Origin: Nannocystis sp. RBIL2
GTDB lineage: Bacteria > Myxococcota_A > Polyangia > Nannocystales > Nannocystaceae
NCBI RefSeq assembly: GCF_026626745.1
Contig: NZ_JAPNJW010000002.1
Location: forward strand, 3,620,151-3,684,150
DNA: 64,000 nucleotides
Direction of reading: 5' to 3'
Shown here: piece by piece, positions 61,440 to 64,000 of the stretch
Layout of the letters: each line of letters starts with the position of its first letter
Numbering within the stretch: position 1 is the first letter of the stretch
Program-made: the position numbers and the translations under genes
The notes under the pieces: model-generated
The model's input: the letters and a program-made list of their open reading frames with translations, nothing else
Databases searched by the model: none
What the model was told of the DNA's origin: nothing

Positions 61440-61826
61440 TCAGCGTCGCTCGAGCAGCTGCGGGACCAGCACGAACGGGTAATCCACCTCGACCGAACCG
61501 CCCTCCGGCCGCGGGAACAGCCACCCCTGCACTGCCGCGAGCACGCACCCGTGCAGCGTCTTGTCGTCGATGTCGCTGGATCCGATCTTCGCCGCAGTCA
61601 CCTCGCCCGAGGTCCCGATCGTGAACGTGACGAGCACGATCCCGTTGGCCTCCGCGTCGCGCTCCAGCGCAGTCGCGTAGCACGCCTCGATCTCCGGGCT
61701 GTGGGCGCGCACGACCCTGCCGATCAGAGCGTCGTCGAGCGAGCCCTGAGCCGCAGGCGCGCCGCCGCAGGCCACACACATCGCGGCCGTGAGACCGAGG
61801 AGGATCTTGCTGGTGTTCTTTCGCAT
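61440..61826 (-). CDS. AgmX/PglI C-terminal-domain lipoprotein
   Basis: 128 residues from MRKNTSKILLGL (61826); the frame continues upstream with a charged non-coding-like stretch. Lipobox VACGG (Cys at about 20). The body, from IGRVVRAHSPEIEACYATAL through VTFTIGTSGEVTAAKI to HGCVLAAVQGWLFPRP, is the AgmX/PglI C-terminal domain (TonB C-terminal-like), found in proteins of myxobacterial gliding and adhesion machinery and in many other myxobacterial lipoproteins. It ends with a hydrophobic VEVDYPFVLVPQLL strand. Confidence 0.85.
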   Translation of the reverse strand: MRKNTSKILLGLTAAMCVACGGAPAAQGSLDDALIGRVVRAHSPEIEACYATALERDAEANGIVLVTFTIGTSGEVTAAKIGSSDIDDKTLHGCVLAAVQGWLFPRPEGGSVEVDYPFVLVPQLLERR

Positions 61827-62355
61827 GCCCCGTGACACGGACGCCCGCGCCGGAGGTTCCCGAAATTCGTCATTGTCTCGCACAACCCCGTCCACGCCAC
61901 GATCCGCGAGCTTTTTTAAAATAACCCGAGGTCCGGACGCCCCGACGACCACCGGCCTCGCGGGTCGCGGCTCTTCCTTCTTCATACTTCCCCGACGCGA
62001 CCTCATCGGCTCCTCACCATCGCCGCCGCGCCGGAAGCCGCTCGTGAATCACCCGAAGTCGCCTCCTCGTCGGTCTCGGCCGCGGCCCGAGACCTTCGTG
62101 AGTCGTGCGCTTCGCCCGGCTCTCGCCCCATCCTCGCCCGGCGGTCCCGGCGGATTCACCGTGCTCCGCGAACGCGACGTCGGGTGCCCGCGTCGCGTGC
62201 ATTTTTTCTAAAAAACCACCTGTCGGTTCTGACCTGTCCTCTCGCGCAGTCGGGCCTCGCGCGAGGGCGCGCGCCCGGCCTCGACAACCGCGCGAGGCCC
62301 GGGGTATGAAGGCGACAGGGCGCCGACGACGCACGACGCGCTCGCCGAGGATCTG
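61827..62355. other. 529-bp interval, no supported gene
   Basis: Frames are non-coding in composition. It contains AT-rich patches (TTTTTTAAAATAA near 61912, and CATTTTTTCTAAAAAACC at about 62200) and weak palindrome half sites (CACCTGTCGG, ACCTGTCC at about 62219-62240). Confidence 0.5.
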
Positions 62356-63879
62356 ATGAAGCAACCTGTCCGAATCGCCCTGTCCGTTGCGCTCTGTCTC
62401 TTGGTACCTGGCTGTAAGACCAGCCAGACCTCGGCCCAGCCCGAACCGAGCGCCGCCGCGCCTGCCCCGGCGCCCGCCCCGGCCCCGGCGACCAGCGGCC
62501 CGGAGACGTGGGTCGGCGCGGTCGAGCTGCCGGGCGACGGCAAGCTGCGGTTCATCGCTCGCCTCGATCCCCCGCGGCCCGACGATCCGAAGTCGGCGTG
62601 GAGCGGGCGGCTCGACATCCCGGCGCAGAGCGTCAAGGACTTCCCGTTGCAGGACGTGCGCGTGGCCACCGACGGCCTCGACTTCGTGCTCGCCCCGCCC
62701 GGGGCGCCCGAGAATCAGTGGGCGATCTTCAGCTTCGACCGCGAGAGCGGGGCCGACGACGTCAAGGGCACGCTGAGCCAGGCCGGCCGCAGCCTGCCGG
62801 CCACCGCCCGCAAGCTGAAGCCCGGCGAGCCGGCCGACGTCGCGCCGAAGCGGCCGCAGGAGCCCAAGCCGCCGTTCCCGTACGCCACCCGCGAGGCCGC
62901 GTTCGTCAGCGCGGCCAAGGACAAGGTCGCGCTGGCCGGCAGCTTCACCCTGCCCGAAGGGCCAGGTCCGTTCCCGGCCGTGGTCCTGCTGACCGGCTCG
63001 GGCGCGCAGGACCGCGACGAGGCGCTGATGGGCCACCGCCCGTTCCTCGTCCTCGCCGACCACCTCACCCGCGCCGGCTTCGCCGTGCTCCGCTTCGACG
63101 ACCGCGGCGTCGGCGGTTCGAAGGGCGCCCTCGATCAGGCGACCCAGCTCGACCTCGTCGGCGACGCCCGCGGCGCGCTCGACTGGCTGACGCAGCAGCC
63201 CGAGGTCGACAAGAACAAGCTCGGCCTCGTCGGCCACAGCGAGGGGGCATGGATCGCGGCGAGGGCCGGCGGGCTCGACAAGCGCGTCGGCGCGATCGTG
63301 ATGCTGGCCGGCCCGGGCGTGGGCGGCAAGGAGATCCTGATCCAGCAGCTCGTCGCCATGGCCCGCGCCCGCGGCGTGGCCCAGGCCGACATCGACGCCC
63401 AAGTCGTGCTGCAGAAGCAGCTGCTCGACGGCCTGGCCGCCAAGAAGAAGCGCGCCGATCTCGAGCCGATCTTGCGCAAGCTGGTGACCCTGCAGGCCGA
63501 GGGCGCGACGCCGGAGCAGGTCGAGGCGCTGGTCGGCGCCTCGCTGTCGTCGCTCGCCACCCCGTGGTTCCACGACTTCCTCAAGGCCGACCCGCGCGCC
63601 GACCTGCGCAAGCTGAAGAAGACCCCGGTGCTGGCGCTGATCGGCACGCTCGACCTGCAGGTGCCGGCCGAGAGCAACATCCCCGAGCTCGAGCAGGCGC
63701 TCGCCAAGGCCGGCAACAAGGACGCGACAGTCAAGTCGCTGCCCGGGCTCAACCACCTGTTCCAGCACGCCAAGACCGGCTCGCCCGCCGAATACGGCGA
63801 CATCGAGGAGACGATGGCCCCTGAGGCGCTCGGCGAAGTGTCGGGCTGGCTGCGCACGCGCTGGCCCGCGGCGCAGTGA
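62356..63879 (+). CDS. Alpha/beta-hydrolase lipoprotein
   Basis: 507 residues. Lipobox LVPGC (Cys20), Ala/Pro linker (about 28-50), an N-terminal strand-rich domain (about 51-160) and an alpha/beta-hydrolase fold (about 180-500) with the nucleophile elbow GHSEG (about 295), LTGSGAQDRDE (oxyanion region), FDDRGVGGS, GTLDLQVPAESN and the His of GLNHLF (about 455). The arrangement matches the COG1073 group of dipeptidyl- or serine-aminopeptidase-like hydrolases. A partial duplicate of its 3' end occurs 150 bp downstream. The start ATG follows a poor ribosome site. Confidence 0.88.
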   Translation: MKQPVRIALSVALCLLVPGCKTSQTSAQPEPSAAAPAPAPAPAPATSGPETWVGAVELPGDGKLRFIARLDPPRPDDPKSAWSGRLDIPAQSVKDFPLQDVRVATDGLDFVLAPPGAPENQWAIFSFDRESGADDVKGTLSQAGRSLPATARKLKPGEPADVAPKRPQEPKPPFPYATREAAFVSAAKDKVALAGSFTLPEGPGPFPAVVLLTGSGAQDRDEALMGHRPFLVLADHLTRAGFAVLRFDDRGVGGSKGALDQATQLDLVGDARGALDWLTQQPEVDKNKLGLVGHSEGAWIAARAGGLDKRVGAIVMLAGPGVGGKEILIQQLVAMARARGVAQADIDAQVVLQKQLLDGLAAKKKRADLEPILRKLVTLQAEGATPEQVEALVGASLSSLATPWFHDFLKADPRADLRKLKKTPVLALIGTLDLQVPAESNIPELEQALAKAGNKDATVKSLPGLNHLFQHAKTGSPAEYGDIEETMAPEALGEVSGWLRTRWPAAQ

Positions 63880-63998
63880 CCGGCGCCGCGCGCTGCATCA
63901 CGGACATGTCCAATGGGCCATGTCCGAAAGACCGGTCCGCTCGCGGATCGTCACCATCGCGGAGACGCTGGCCCCCGAGGCGCTCGGCGAGGTGTCCG
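63804..63998 (+). repeat. Duplicated 3' end of the hydrolase gene around a palindrome
   Basis: 63804-63843 (in the gene, encoding ETMAPEALGEVS) and 63957-63998 (after it, encoding ETLAPEALGEVS) match at most positions, about 154 bp apart. Between them lies CGGACATGTCC-AATGGGCC-ATGTCCG at about 63901-63927. Confidence 0.8.
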
Positions 63999-64000
63999 AT

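Overview
The window is very GC-rich with dense coding on both strands, and its gene content points to a predatory-type myxobacterium, most likely of the Nannocystis/Plesiocystis/Enhygromyxa group. The evidence is many lipoproteins with Ser/Thr/Gly-rich linkers, a Ser/Thr kinase fused to FG-GAP repeats, a TIGR04551-type outer-membrane protein, a DUF2330 protein with a MYXO-CTERM-like tail, an AgmX/PglI-type lipoprotein and a sigma-54 activator. This placement is inference from content; no rRNA or tRNA gene was seen.

Layout: 1-3.5 kb, end of a sigma-54 activator and small envelope proteins. 4.1-7.5 kb, pspA with a YbjN-like partner, then uppS-cdsA. 7.5-11 kb, two lipoproteins, one a GH92 glycosidase. 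11-14.5 kb, small regulators: a Rof-like protein, an ECF sigma factor with a Cys-rich tail, HxlR with a divergent monooxygenase, and an SRPBCC protein. 14.6-19.1 kb, a BatA-like/DUF58/MoxR operon. 19-30.9 kb, a possibly frameshifted PD-(D/E)XK-like gene, a rhodanese-MoeB fusion, nagZ, TIGR04551, radA, a DNRLRE-like lipoprotein, a carotenoid oxygenase and recA. 31-37.5 kb, an unknown protein, a 5'-nucleotidase-like lipoprotein, cinA, PP2C and PilZ. 37.5-46 kb, a 1460-residue kinase, an amidohydrolase, a coiled-coil protein and two lipoproteins. 46-51 kb, a UvrD/PcrA helicase beside an orphan phage-tail-tube-like protein, and a histidine kinase. 51.5-56 kb, a terpene synthase divergent from an MMPL exporter and a LolA-like protein. 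56-64 kb, DUF2330, a small two-TM protein, a protein with six Cys modules, a membrane protein, an AgmX-type lipoprotein and an alpha/beta hydrolase lipoprotein.

The most striking signal is not a gene. A short degenerate palindrome, roughly (A/C)TGTCC-N(2-6)-GGACA(T/G), occurs at several dozen places, at nearly every gene boundary and also in frame inside many genes, including conserved protein motifs (CinA, kinase, DUF58, VWA). It often forms long hairpins after stop codons, sits beside short AT-rich islands, and coincides with local duplications: an 84-bp minisatellite, an 84-bp tandem pair, four degenerate copies of the ECF sigma leader, and a copied 3' end of the last gene.

A second genome-wide signal is a -10-like hexamer (TAnnnT) placed 6-10 nt before the start codon of about a dozen genes without a Shine-Dalgarno sequence, which suggests leaderless mRNAs are common here. 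recA differs: it has a conventional promoter and an imperfect palindrome between -35 and -10.
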